Notes under the pieces: generated by a model
The model's input: only the letters and a program-made list of their open reading frames with translations
Told to the model about the DNA's origin: nothing
Databases searched by the model: none
Assembly: GCA_003150485.1 (NCBI GenBank)
Contig: QALX01000003.1
Location: 1 to 64,000, forward strand
Length of the DNA: 64,000 bases
DNA from: Clostridiales bacterium
GTDB taxonomy: Bacteria; Bacillota; Clostridia; Oscillospirales; Oscillospiraceae
Direction of reading: 5' to 3'
Position numbers and translations under genes: made by a program
Part shown: one piece after another, positions 39,996 through 48,056 of the stretch
Numbering within the stretch: the stretch's first letter is position 1
Layout of the letters: every line of letters begins with the position of its first letter

Positions 39996-41132
39996 ATGAA
40001 GCAACGCATATGCAAGGGAGGATGCCTGGCGGTGGTCGGCATCCTCTTCCTGCTGCTCTTTCTGTCCTTCCGCGGCGGGGAACGGACCGAACTGCTGGAA
40101 ACAGAGGGGCGCAGCTTTGAGAGAGCGGAAGTCGTGGAGGTCGTACAGAACAATGAGACGGAGAGCGGGGGGGTCGCCGGAAAGCAGGCCGTGACGCTGA
40201 AGCTCCTGTCCGGCCAGTGGAAGGGCAAGACGGTACCGGCTAACAGCTCCTCCGGCTACCTGTTTGGTGCCCACTGCAAAAAGGGGATGCGCGTGATTGC
40301 CATCGTCAGCGAATCGGCGGGAGAGCTGGCGGTTTCGGTTTACAGCGCGGACCGGGGACCGATGGTCTGGCTGATGATTGCCGCGTTTGTGGCGGTGGTG
40401 GTGCTGGTAGGGGGGAAGAAGGGGCTCTCCTCCATTCTGGGGCTGATCTTTACCATGCTCTGCATCTTTTTCCTCTTCCTGCCCATGATTTACAGAGGTG
40501 TCTCCCCGGTTCTGGCGGCGGTGCTGATTGTCGCCCTCACTACCACGGTGACCATGTGCCTGATTGACGGCGTGTCCAGGAAATCCCTGACGGCGATGGC
40601 GGGCACCGTGGGCGGCGTGGTCATATCCGGCCTGTTTGCCTGGCTGTTCGGGCAGGCGACAGGCATCGGCGGCTACAATGTATCGGACATTGAAAACCTG
40701 GTTTACGTGGGGGAGATGACGGAGATCCGCATCGGGGAGCTCCTCTTTGCCGGCATTCTGATCGCCGCCCTGGGCGCGGTGATGGACGTGGGCATGTCCA
40801 TCGCCTCCACATTAAATGAGCTGAAGGAGATCAATCCCCACATGACGGCGGGCCAGCTCTTCCGGTCCGGCATGAACGTGGGGCGGGATATGATGGGCAC
40901 CATGACCAACACTCTGATTCTGGCGTTCACCGGGGGCTCCATCAACACCCTGGTCTTTATCTACGCCTATCACTACCAGTACCAGCAGATCATCAACATG
41001 TACTCCGTGGGAATCGAGCTGATGCAGGGGCTCTCCGCCAGCATGGGCGTCATACTGGCGGCGCCCCTCACCGCCCTGATCGGCGGCGCGCTCCTGGGAG
41101 GCAGAGGGAAGAAGGACGAAACGGAAAACTGA
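39996..41132 (+). CDS. YibE/F-family membrane protein
   Basis: 378 aa. One N-terminal helix, an extracellular domain of about 90 residues (AEVVEVVQNN, YLFGAHCKKGMRVIAIV), then about seven helices. The family landmarks are GGKKGLSSILGLIFTMLCIFFLFLPMIYRGVSP, GAVMDVGMSIASTLNELKEINPHMT and GRDMMGTMTNTLILAFTGGS. Function is unproven; an envelope transport role is inferred. It starts six bases after the phosphatase, so the pair likely forms an operon. Confidence 0.9.
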   Translation: MKQRICKGGCLAVVGILFLLLFLSFRGGERTELLETEGRSFERAEVVEVVQNNETESGGVAGKQAVTLKLLSGQWKGKTVPANSSSGYLFGAHCKKGMRVIAIVSESAGELAVSVYSADRGPMVWLMIAAFVAVVVLVGGKKGLSSILGLIFTMLCIFFLFLPMIYRGVSPVLAAVLIVALTTTVTMCLIDGVSRKSLTAMAGTVGGVVISGLFAWLFGQATGIGGYNVSDIENLVYVGEMTEIRIGELLFAGILIAALGAVMDVGMSIASTLNELKEINPHMTAGQLFRSGMNVGRDMMGTMTNTLILAFTGGSINTLVFIYAYHYQYQQIINMYSVGIELMQGLSASMGVILAAPLTALIGGALLGGRGKKDETEN

Positions 41133-41145
41133 CTGCAACGCCCTT

Positions 41146-41191
41146 AAAAAGAACGGTTTCCCACAGCTTTTGTGGAAAACCGTTCCTTTTT
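41146..41191 (+). terminator. Bidirectional terminator, YibE/F / amidohydrolase
   Basis: GAACGGTTTCCCACA pairs with TGTGGAAAACCGTTC (one mismatch), flanked by A and T runs. It serves both converging genes. Confidence 0.88.
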
Positions 41192-41195
41192 GCGG

Positions 41196-42350
41196 CTATT
41201 TGACCTGGCGGCCGTCGATAAACACCGCCTGGATGCGGGTGTTCAGATCCAGGGGATGGCCGGAGCAGAGCACCAGATCCGCGTCTTTCCCCGGGGTCAG
41301 GGAACCCACCCGGTGGGCGACGCCGCCGGTCTCCGCGGCGGTCAGGGTGATGGCGGCCAGGGCGGCCTCCGGGTCCATGCCCTCCCGGGTGGCCAGGGCA
41401 GCGCTGAGGGGCAGGTACTGGATGGGCAGCTCGGAGTGGTCGGTGCAGATGGCCACCGGAACCCCGGCCTGGGCCAGGCGGGCGGCGTTGGTGACCCGGA
41501 GCCGGGCCAGCTCGGGCTTGGACCGGTCTGAGATCATGGGGCCTACGATGACCCGGACCCCCTCCCGGGCCAGGATGTCCGCCACCAGGTAGCCCTCGGT
41601 GGCGTGGACCAGCACGTAGTTCAGGCGAAACTCTTTGGCGATGCGGACGGCAGTGGCGATATCGTCGGCCCGGTGGGCGTGGAAGTGGGCGGGAAGGGTT
41701 CCCTGGACCACCGGCACCAGGGCCTCCAGGGCCGCGTCATAGTCAGGCGGGTCCTCGTCCGGGTCCTCCCGGCTCCGCTGGACCCGGTCCGCATATTCCA
41801 GCGCCTTGCGCAGCTGCTCCCGGATCAGGGCGGCAGTGGCCATCCGGGTGGCGGGGGACTCGTCCCGTTCGCTGTAGGTTTTTTTCGGATTCTCCCCCAG
41901 GGCGAATTTCATGGCCGCCGGGGCCAGCACCACCATGTCGTCCACCCAGCGGCCCACCGTCTTCACCGCCGCCGCCTGACCGGCGATGGCGTTGCTGCTG
42001 CCGGGGCCGGTGAGCACGGTGGTGACCCCGGCCTCCCGGGCCTCCTGGAAGCAGTAGTCCATGGGGTACAGGCCGTCGATGGCCCGCAGGTTGGGGGTGC
42101 AGGGGTCCGAGATCTCATTGCAGTCGTCGTCATCGTAGCTCAGGCCGTCCGCCAGCATCCCCAGATGGCAGTGGGCGTCGATAAAGCCCGGGAGCAGATG
42201 GCCGCCCCGGGCGTCCAGGTCGGTCTCCGACGGCGGGGGGCATTGGGGCATGGGGCCCACCCGGAGGATTTTTCCCTCGGCCCACTCCACAAAGCCCGTG
42301 GGCAGCGTGGGGGCGTCCATGGGGTGGACTACCGCGTTGTAAATCAGCAT
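41196..42350 (-). CDS. Amidohydrolase (imidazolonepropionase-like)
   Basis: 384 aa from ATG 42350 (AGGAGGAG upstream). A TIM-barrel metal-dependent hydrolase. The metal site begins at LLPGFIDAHCHLG (HxH), continues with FHAHRADDI and LVHATEGY, and ends with VAICTDHSELP. The family usually cleaves cyclic amides or dipeptide-like substrates, and this subgroup is often annotated only as amidohydrolase. It is monocistronic, between the YibE/F terminator and a plus-strand ncRNA promoter. Confidence 0.88.
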   Translation of the reverse strand: MLIYNAVVHPMDAPTLPTGFVEWAEGKILRVGPMPQCPPPSETDLDARGGHLLPGFIDAHCHLGMLADGLSYDDDDCNEISDPCTPNLRAIDGLYPMDYCFQEAREAGVTTVLTGPGSSNAIAGQAAAVKTVGRWVDDMVVLAPAAMKFALGENPKKTYSERDESPATRMATAALIREQLRKALEYADRVQRSREDPDEDPPDYDAALEALVPVVQGTLPAHFHAHRADDIATAVRIAKEFRLNYVLVHATEGYLVADILAREGVRVIVGPMISDRSKPELARLRVTNAARLAQAGVPVAICTDHSELPIQYLPLSAALATREGMDPEAALAAITLTAAETGGVAHRVGSLTPGKDADLVLCSGHPLDLNTRIQAVFIDGRQVK

Positions 42351-42416
42351 AACTCCTCCTGAAACGGAAAGGGTCCGAAAGGGACAAAAGATGCGGCCCT
42401 TCGGCAAAAGTAGTGT

Positions 42417-42445
42417 TTGACAAAATATGGAACGTATAGTAGGAT
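42417..42445 (+). promoter_or_regulatory. Promoter of the standalone ncRNA
   Basis: TTGACA (42417-42422), then TAGGAT (42440-42445) at 17 bases. TATAGT at 42435-42440 is a better -10 by sequence but is too close to this -35. Either gives a start between 42447 and 42452. Confidence 0.65.
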
Positions 42446-42446
42446 G

Positions 42447-42603
42447 AACTTGCAGCTCATCCAAAGCTGCCGGCGTCCGAAACCGACGCTGGCGGATCCC
42501 TAGCCGGAACCTGCAAGGGGTTCAGTCTATTCTCCCTGGCAAGGGGACGGCGCCGAGGCCCGTCCCACCCGTTCCCCCGGTGCAAAAGACCGGGGGCTTT
42601 TTT
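42447..42603 (+). ncRNA. Candidate standalone structured RNA, class not identified
   Basis: About 157 nt on the plus strand between two minus-strand genes, so it is not a leader of either. It has its own promoter and a perfect terminator (CCCCCGGT/ACCGGGGG then six T, 42573-42603). CTTGCAG (42449-42455) pairs with CTGCAAG (about 42512-42518). Inside is a 9-bp hairpin GCCGGCGTC/GACGCTGGC (about 42468-42494). Downstream GGGACGG/CCGTCCC (about 42544-42566) forms a second hairpin. No open frame. 6S RNA or a Clostridia-specific trans-acting RNA is possible. I could not match it to a known consensus. Confidence 0.7.
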
Positions 42604-42627
42604 ACGTCCCGGTCCGGCGGGACAGAG

Positions 42628-42660
42628 AAAACAGGCCGCGCCAGAGCTGCGCGGCCTGTG
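42628..42660 (-). terminator. Terminator of the yabR-like gene
   Basis: ACAGGCCGCGC and GCGCGGCCTGT pair, followed by TTTTC on the minus strand. Confidence 0.85.
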
Positions 42661-42685
42661 AAAGACATGGTACGGTTGCCGGGGC

Positions 42686-43186
42686 TCAGCTGCCTCTGCG
42701 CCGGCGGCCTTTCCCCCGGTCGTTGTAGCGGCTGAGCTGGGAGAGCTTGCTCTCGGACTCGGCCATATACTGTTTCAGCTTATCCTCAAACGTCTGAGGC
42801 TCCCGGGGGGCGAAGCGGGCATTGCCGGAGGAGCCGGACCGGGGACGGTTGCCGCTGCGGGGTGCGCCGCCATGAGGGCTGCCGCCGCGGTAACCGCTGC
42901 GCTCACGGGGGGCGGAGGGACGGCTGCCGGGATGGGCGGGTTTTTGCTCCGGGGACAGGGCGTGCTTGATGGACAGGTTGACGCGGTTGCTCTGGTCGAT
43001 GTTCATCACTTTTACCTTGACCTCCTGGCCCACGGACAGAAAGTCGTTGATGTTGTTGACGTAGGAATCTGAGATGTTGGAAATGTGAACCAGACCGGAT
43101 TTCCCACCGGGCAGGGCGACAAATGCGCCGAATTTTGTGATCCCGGTGACCTTACCGTCCAGGATTGCACCGACTACTAACTCCAT
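42686..43186 (-). CDS. yabR: S1-domain RNA-binding protein (YabR-like)
   Basis: 166 aa. Residues 1-75 are a complete S1 domain (ILDGKVTGITKFGAFVAL, GLVHISNISD, VGQEVKVKVMNID). Residues 80-130 are an Arg/Gly/Ser/Pro-rich unstructured stretch, and the tail EDKLKQYMAESESKLSQLSRYND is helical and basic at the end. It ends the yabP-yabQ-divIC cluster just as yabR does in Bacillus. Role in the cell is unknown; RNA binding is expected from the domain. Confidence 0.9.
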   Translation of the reverse strand: MELVVGAILDGKVTGITKFGAFVALPGGKSGLVHISNISDSYVNNINDFLSVGQEVKVKVMNIDQSNRVNLSIKHALSPEQKPAHPGSRPSAPRERSGYRGGSPHGGAPRSGNRPRSGSSGNARFAPREPQTFEDKLKQYMAESESKLSQLSRYNDRGKGRRRRGS

Positions 43187-43263
43187 AAAATGAATTTTTC
43201 CTCCCGCACTGTCTCTCGCGGCTCAATAAACTTCTTTTCTCTCTTTGCCCGACAGCGTTTTTC

Positions 43264-43542
43264 TCAATTTGTCGTGTCGTAGAAAATGATCTCCCCCGAC
43301 TCCAGCAGGCCCATGCGCTCCTTGGCGATGGCCAGGACGGTGTCCGGGTCATCTTTGTTGGCGATGTCGGAGGCCAGGGCGGCGTTTGCCGCGGCCTGCT
43401 CGTCCACTTGGGCCTGGAGCGCCTGATAGGCGGCGTTTGCGGCCTGGATTTTGGAGCGGACGCTGAGCAGGGTGATGGCGATGTAAATCAGCAGAATCAG
43501 CACGACGATTTTGGTGATAATGCTGGCTCGTTTGAATTTCAC
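43264..43542 (-). CDS. divIC: Septum formation initiator DivIC/FtsB
   Basis: 92 aa. A short basic cytoplasmic end, one membrane helix (IVVLILLIYIAITLL), a coiled coil with ANAAYQALQAQVDEQAAANAALASDI, and the conserved ending ARERMGLLESGEIIFYD-like (AKERMGLLESGEIIFYD). It is a divisome component linking FtsL/DivIB. It starts at GTG 43542 with GGAGG upstream. It is overlapped by the extended end of yabQ. Confidence 0.93.
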   Translation of the reverse strand: MKFKRASIITKIVVLILLIYIAITLLSVRSKIQAANAAYQALQAQVDEQAAANAALASDIANKDDPDTVLAIAKERMGLLESGEIIFYDTTN

Positions 43543-44032
43543 TGCCGGTGCCTCCTCTGGAACGGTGCTGGCCAGACGTCAGACGAGTGGTCATTCTCCG
43601 GGACATTTTATTTATTGTAAACCATTTTTTCCAATAATGGAAGTGGTTTTTGAAAATTAGAGAAATTTTTTTCCGGGTCCGGCGGAGCTTCGCCAGGGGG
43701 AGGAGGAGCAGCCGGACGGCCCTGGCCAGCAGGGTGGCCAGCCGGTAGTACAGGGGCAGCAGGCGGGGGGAGACCAGGGAGAAGTAGAACCACCCGCCTG
43801 CCAGACAGAGGATCACAGTGTAGATCCGGACCAGGCCGCCGCTGCCGGCGGACCAGAGAAAGAAGGCCACGGTGCAGCACAGCCAGAACAGCAGGTCCAG
43901 AGCAGGCCCCAGAAAGGCCAGGCGCACCCGCACCCGCACCACCCGGAACAGGTCGTAGAGCACTCCGGCGGCCAGCCCCAGCGCCAGTGCGCCCAGGAGG
44001 GCCCGGGCCTGGGCGGCTACGGATACCGCCAT
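43349..44032 (-). CDS. yabQ: Spore cortex biosynthesis protein YabQ, with overlong C-terminus
   Basis: 227 aa to the first stop. The N-terminal 120 residues are typical: LALGLAAGVLYDLFRVVRVRV, then four membrane helices with DLLFWLCCTVAFFLW and GGWFYFSLVSPRLLPLYYRL. YabQ is a mother-cell membrane protein needed for cortex formation. The last 75 residues (after WFTINK) are low-complexity Arg/Gly/His sequence read in another frame of divIC, overlapping it by 194 bases. That part probably results from loss of the ancestral stop. ATG 44032 lies one base after the yabP stop. Confidence 0.88.
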   Translation of the reverse strand: MAVSVAAQARALLGALALGLAAGVLYDLFRVVRVRVRLAFLGPALDLLFWLCCTVAFFLWSAGSGGLVRIYTVILCLAGGWFYFSLVSPRLLPLYYRLATLLARAVRLLLLPLAKLRRTRKKISLIFKNHFHYWKKWFTINKMSRRMTTRLTSGQHRSRGGTGSEIQTSQHYHQNRRADSADLHRHHPAQRPLQNPGRKRRLSGAPGPSGRAGRGKRRPGLRHRQQR

Positions 44033-44033
44033 C

Positions 44034-44318
44034 TCAGCGCAGCAGCCGGGACAGGAACCCGCCCTTGGGGGCAGCCGCCTCATAGGTCAGGGAGTCGATG
44101 GTGCCCTCCACCTTCAGGTCGCCGCCCCCCAGGCTCAGGGTCTCGATGTGCAGGTCCTGGCCCCGGACCATCAGCTCCCCCAGAGAGGTGGACATGAGGA
44201 TGGTGCTCTCGTCAAAGCTCTCCACCTCCTCCACCCCGGAGATGGACAGATGCTCCCGGTTTTCCAGGGTGATGTGCTGGGGGGCCTTCAGGTCAAGATC
44301 TCGGTTGTCAAATGCCAT
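44034..44318 (-). CDS. yabP: Sporulation protein YabP
   Basis: 94 aa. HITLENREHLSISGVEEVESFDESTILMSTSLGELMVRGQDLHIETLSLGGGDLKVEG is the whole YabP fold, which resembles YqfC. In Bacillus yabP and yabQ are transcribed in the mother cell under sigma-E; no clear sigma-E box was found here. It begins yabP-yabQ-divIC-yabR. RBS GGGAGG is upstream. Confidence 0.93.
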   Translation of the reverse strand: MAFDNRDLDLKAPQHITLENREHLSISGVEEVESFDESTILMSTSLGELMVRGQDLHIETLSLGGGDLKVEGTIDSLTYEAAAPKGGFLSRLLR

Positions 44319-44436
44319 TGGTACGTACCTCCCGATTTGGAATCGCTCGTTTTGTAACGGTACTCCATTCTATGCGCCGTGGGACAGGGTATGCCCACCC
44401 GGAAGGATTTTGCTTTCCTTTTCTTCCGGCAGCCGT

Positions 44437-44442
44437 TATAAT
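44437..44442 (+). promoter_or_regulatory. -10 box of the 166-aa lipoprotein gene
   Basis: A perfect TATAAT 34 bases before the ATG. The -35 at 17 bases (TTTCCT) is weak. Confidence 0.45.
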
Positions 44443-44476
44443 GAAGCTATGCTATCATACCGAGGAGGAACTTGAC

Positions 44477-44977
44477 ATGAAGCACAGAAAAACCTTGCTC
44501 ACGATGTTTGCCCTGCTCCTGGCCCTGGCTCTAGGGGGCTGCGGCGGCGGAGCGGACAGCGGCAGCGCGGCGTCCAACGGCGCGGCAAGTACCCCGGCCG
44601 GCCAGTCCCAGTCGGAACCGGCGGAGCCGTCCGGCAGTACGTCCGCCCCGGCGGAGGGCGCCGACGTAACCGCCCGGTACCAGGAGCAGCTGACAGGCTG
44701 CTACGGCGGCGAGCACGACATGGCCTACCGCTTTGCAGAGGAAGGCAAGCTGACCGTGGCGGTACAGGGAGAGGACGGGTATGAGCTCACCGACGGCAGC
44801 TGGTGGGTGTGGCAGGAGGGGGACACCACCTATCTCTACACCAACCTGGAGGAGACCGCCCACCCGGCCCGCTATACCTTTGAGCGGTCTGACAAAGGCG
44901 TTCTGAGCCTCTACGACGACACCACCGGAGAGCTCAGCGACCTGCTGACGCCTTACACCTGCGGCGTATTCCCGTAA
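44477..44977 (+). CDS. Small lipoprotein, unknown function
   Basis: 166 aa. Signal peptide MKHRKTLLTMFALLLALALGG with lipobox (LGGC, Cys about 22), then about 45 residues of Ser/Gly/Ala/Pro linker. The globular part (TARYQEQLTGCYGGEHDMAYRF) contains many aromatic and acidic residues. I do not recognise the domain; its SWWVWQEGDTTYLY and LSLYDD segments suggest an extracellular beta structure. It sits on the plus strand between yabP and rqcP, breaking an otherwise co-directed gene cluster. Confidence 0.75.
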   Translation: MKHRKTLLTMFALLLALALGGCGGGADSGSAASNGAASTPAGQSQSEPAEPSGSTSAPAEGADVTARYQEQLTGCYGGEHDMAYRFAEEGKLTVAVQGEDGYELTDGSWWVWQEGDTTYLYTNLEETAHPARYTFERSDKGVLSLYDDTTGELSDLLTPYTCGVFP

Positions 44978-44989
44978 ATGCGGCGCAAA

Positions 44990-45030
44990 AACAAGGCCCT
45001 GCGTTCCAAGTCGAACGCGGGGCCTGTTTG
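44990..45030 (+). terminator. Terminator of the lipoprotein gene
   Basis: AGGCCCTGCGTT pairs with AACGCGGGGCCT, followed by GTTTG; usable from both sides. Confidence 0.7.
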
Positions 45031-45054
45031 CATTTTCTCGAAGCGCTGGAAGCG

Positions 45055-45297
45055 CTAGCCGATCTCCCGATACATGGCGGGGGCGTCGTCCTTGCGGACG
45101 TTGTCCGCCACCACCAGCACCTCCACCTTCAGGGTCTTCTGACCGAACTGGATCTCCAGCACATCGCCGGTTTTCACGTCGTAGGAGGCTTTCACTGGCC
45201 GCCCGTTGGCGCTGACCCGGCCGGCATCACAGGCCTCGTTGGCCACGGTGCGCCGCTTGATCAGGCGGGAAACCTTCAAATACTTGTCCAATCGCAT
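45055..45297 (-). CDS. rqcP: S4-domain ribosome quality control protein RqcP (YabO)
   Basis: 80 aa, a lone S4 RNA-binding domain: MRLDKYLKVSRLIKRRTVANEACDAGRVSANGRPVK and GDVLEIQFG. In Bacillus RqcP works with RqcH to add C-terminal Ala tails to peptides stalled on 50S. Position after mazG and hup matches the yabO locus. Confidence 0.95.
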   Translation of the reverse strand: MRLDKYLKVSRLIKRRTVANEACDAGRVSANGRPVKASYDVKTGDVLEIQFGQKTLKVEVLVVADNVRKDDAPAMYREIG

Positions 45298-45309
45298 CAG
45301 CGGCCTCCT

Positions 45310-45609
45310 TCAGGATGGGGAGCACGGCGGCTCAGACTGGGACACGGCGCTTTTGAGCACCTTGCCCGATTTAAACTGGACGGCCCGGGAGGCGGGGATG
45401 GTGACTTCCTCCCGGGTCCGGGGATTGCGGCCAATTCTGGGGGCCCGTTCCCGTACCTCGAAGGAGCCGAAGCCCACCAGCTGCACCTTTTCCCCCTGGA
45501 CCAGGGTCTCGGTGATGATGTCCAGGGCGGTGGTCAGCACGTCCTCGGCGCTCTTTTTGGAAAGGCCGGTGCGCAGGGCCAGTGCGTTGACAAGTTCGGT
45601 TTTATTCAT
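45310..45609 (-). CDS. hup: DNA-binding protein HU
   Basis: 99 aa. MNKTELVNALALRTGLSKKSAEDVL opens the helical base; GFGSFEVRERAPRIGRNPRTREEVTIPASRAVQFKSGKVLK is the DNA-binding arm and end. Slightly longer at the C-terminus than usual (SQSEPPCSPS). Overlaps the last eight bases of mazG, so it is translationally coupled. Confidence 0.95.
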   Translation of the reverse strand: MNKTELVNALALRTGLSKKSAEDVLTTALDIITETLVQGEKVQLVGFGSFEVRERAPRIGRNPRTREEVTIPASRAVQFKSGKVLKSAVSQSEPPCSPS

Positions 45610-46432
45610 CGTCGCTTCTCCTTTGTGCGTTCCGGCAGGGGACGCCGGACTCTTTGGCCCGCTTCCAGAAGGCCACCAGGGTCTCCAGGGGCAGCTCCGC
45701 CATATCCCGGCCCTGAGCCTGAGCCTGGTCCTCCACCCGCCCGAACCGGCGGATAAACTTCTCCGTGGCGGCGTTGAGGGCGTCTTCCGGGTCCACCCCA
45801 GTGAACCGGGCCAGATTGACGGTGATAAAGAGCAGGTCGCCCAATTCCTCAAACAGGTCGCCGTCCCCCTTCAGGGCGGCCTCCACTTCCCCCTGTTCCT
45901 CCCGGAGCTTGTCCAGGTAGTCGGACTGGTTTTTCCACTCGAATCCGGCCTTGGCAGCCTTTTTCTGGACCTTCTCCGCCCGCCACAGGGCCGGAAGGGA
46001 GCGGGCCACCGCGTCCAGGGTATCCGTGTAGCGCTCCTGGTGCTTTTCCTGGCGCTTGAGCTGGTCCCAGTTCACCAGGACCTGGTCACTGTTTTCCACC
46101 TCCACGGTCCCGAAGACGTGGGGGTGGCGGAAGATCAGCTTTTTCACCGCCTCGTCCGCCACATCGTCCAGGTCGAACCGGCCCCCGTCCGCCTCAATGC
46201 TGGCGTGGAACAGGACCTGCATCAGCACGTCCCCCAGTTCCTCCCGGAGCAGATCCGGGTTCTCCGTGTCGATGGCCTCCGCCGCCTCGTAGGCCTCCTC
46301 CAGCAGGTTGCGCCGGATGGAGGCGTGGGTCTGCTCCTGGTCCCAGGGGCAGCCGCCGGGGTGGCGGAGAATCTCAATTACCTGGCGGAAGTCGTCCAGG
46401 TTGTAGTGTTCTTTCCGTGTAAAATGTACCAT
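45602..46432 (-). CDS. mazG: Nucleoside triphosphate pyrophosphohydrolase MazG
   Basis: 276 aa with the two-domain MazG layout. The first EExxE-type site is in RRNLLEEAYEAAEAID and REELGDVLMQVLFHA, after the conserved PGGCPWDQEQTHAS. The second is in EEQGEVEAALKGDGDLFEELGDLLFITVNLARF. It hydrolyses NTPs to NMP plus pyrophosphate, a house-cleaning role. It lies between spoVB (10 bases upstream) and hup, which it overlaps. Confidence 0.95.
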   Translation of the reverse strand: MVHFTRKEHYNLDDFRQVIEILRHPGGCPWDQEQTHASIRRNLLEEAYEAAEAIDTENPDLLREELGDVLMQVLFHASIEADGGRFDLDDVADEAVKKLIFRHPHVFGTVEVENSDQVLVNWDQLKRQEKHQERYTDTLDAVARSLPALWRAEKVQKKAAKAGFEWKNQSDYLDKLREEQGEVEAALKGDGDLFEELGDLLFITVNLARFTGVDPEDALNAATEKFIRRFGRVEDQAQAQGRDMAELPLETLVAFWKRAKESGVPCRNAQRRSDDE

Positions 46433-46442
46433 GGTTGTTTCC

Positions 46443-48056
46443 TCACTTGATATGGAGCAGCCGGCCGATGGCCCGGCCCTTGGGCATCAGGGACAGATCG
46501 TCCCGGGTGATGACCTGGAGCAGGACGATCAGGGCGGCGTAGATGGCCATTGCCACGCAGATGGCCAGGAGCACCGACATGTTGTTGCCCAGCACCCGGC
46601 TGGCCAGGCCGTAGACCGCCCAGGCGGCGGCGCCCATGATCAGGGAGGCCGCCAGAATCCTGCTGAAGAGCTTGGCGTAGTTGGGGCACCCAGGCACCAC
46701 CCGGGAGACGATCAGCAGATCCAGGCAGCAGGTGATGGCGTAGCAGAGACAGGTCCCCACCGGGGAGCCGTAGATGTTGAACCGGACGGTGCCCACCATA
46801 AAGAAGTCGAAGAGTACCATCACCACGCCGCCGATGAGCATGGTAAAGATGGGCAGGATCAGGATGCCGTGGGCCTGCAAAATGGAGTTGGCCACCAGCA
46901 TCAGGCATACGAAGATGTTGGCCACCCCCAGGATGGACAGGATGGGTCCGGCGATGGAGGCGTCCAGCTTCGGGAACAGCAGCCGGACGATGGGCTCGCC
47001 CAGAACCATCATCCCCACCCCTGAGGGCACGGCGATGAGCGCCGCAGTTTTCAGGGAGGAGCCGACGATCTTGGCCGCGCCGCTCCGATTCTTCTGGGTA
47101 AAGCAGATGGTGACGGCGGGGATCACCGAGGCGGTGATGGCCACCATCAGGGCGGCGGGGATCTGGTAGACGGTCTGAACGCCGGTGTAGTTGCCCATCA
47201 GGTGCCGGGCCGCGTCTTCCGTGAGCAGCAGCCCAGCGTGCTGGAGCCGGCCCAGCACCAGGGCATTGTCCACCGCCGTGATGATGGAGGTGGAAGAGGA
47301 GGTGAGGGTGATGGGGATGGCCAGCTTGAGGCAGGTCTTGAGGATGGACAAAGCCCGGTCCGGCCGGTCGGCGGGATTGGCTGGCTCCAGCCGCCAGGTG
47401 TGGACGAAATCTCCGGCCATGAAGAGCAGGGCCGCCATCTCGGAGATGGTGACGCCCACAATGGCCCCTGCCGCGCCGATGTAGTCGGGCATTCCCAGGA
47501 TCTGGATCAGGTACCAGGCCAGGGTCAGGCCCACAATCAGCTTGAACAGGGCCTCGATGATCTGGGACACCGAGGAGGGGGTCATGTGGCGGTGGCCCTG
47601 GGCGTAGCCCCGGAAGGCCGCCAAGCCGGAGACCAGCATCACCGACGGGGCCAGCACCTTCATACAGGCGGTGGCCTTGGTGTCGTTCATGACGGAGGCG
47701 AAAAACTCCGCCCCGAAGTACATAACCAGGGTGCAGACTAGGCCCACAGCCAGGAAAAAGAAGAAGGTGACCTCAAAAATCTTGTGGGTCTGGTTGCGGC
47801 GGCCGGAAACATTGGCCTCTGAGATCATCTTGGACACGGCCACCGGCACCCCTGCTGTGGAGATCATCAGCAGGATATTGAACACGTTGAAGGCGGCGGT
47901 GAAGTCGGCGTAGCCGCTGCTGCCCAGGATGTTGACCAGGGGCAGCTTGTAGAACATGCTGATGACCTTCACCATGACGATGCCCACGGCCAGAATGGCC
48001 GCGCCGCCAAAAAAGGTGTTGCTATGCTGTTTGCGTTGCTGTTTTCTGTGGGACAT
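46443..48056 (-). CDS. spoVB: SpoVB-family polysaccharide/lipid flippase
   Basis: 537 aa with about 14 membrane helices of the MOP superfamily. It has a basic N-terminus, then NTFFGGAAILAVGIVMVKVISMFYKLPLVNILGSSGYADF. RGYAQGHRHMTPSSVSQIIEALFKLIVGL is the family landmark. SpoVB is required for spore cortex synthesis in Bacillus and belongs to the same superfamily as MurJ. First gene of the spoVB-mazG-hup-rqcP run. Confidence 0.92.
   Translation of the reverse strand: MSHRKQQRKQHSNTFFGGAAILAVGIVMVKVISMFYKLPLVNILGSSGYADFTAAFNVFNILLMISTAGVPVAVSKMISEANVSGRRNQTHKIFEVTFFFFLAVGLVCTLVMYFGAEFFASVMNDTKATACMKVLAPSVMLVSGLAAFRGYAQGHRHMTPSSVSQIIEALFKLIVGLTLAWYLIQILGMPDYIGAAGAIVGVTISEMAALLFMAGDFVHTWRLEPANPADRPDRALSILKTCLKLAIPITLTSSSTSIITAVDNALVLGRLQHAGLLLTEDAARHLMGNYTGVQTVYQIPAALMVAITASVIPAVTICFTQKNRSGAAKIVGSSLKTAALIAVPSGVGMMVLGEPIVRLLFPKLDASIAGPILSILGVANIFVCLMLVANSILQAHGILILPIFTMLIGGVVMVLFDFFMVGTVRFNIYGSPVGTCLCYAITCCLDLLIVSRVVPGCPNYAKLFSRILAASLIMGAAAWAVYGLASRVLGNNMSVLLAICVAMAIYAALIVLLQVITRDDLSLMPKGRAIGRLLHIK

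Noticed and set aside
37926..40274. A 782-residue open frame antisense to the secreted phosphatase
   Set aside because: The plus-strand gene has a signal peptide and all metal motifs. The antisense frame has a low-complexity Leu/Val/Gly composition.
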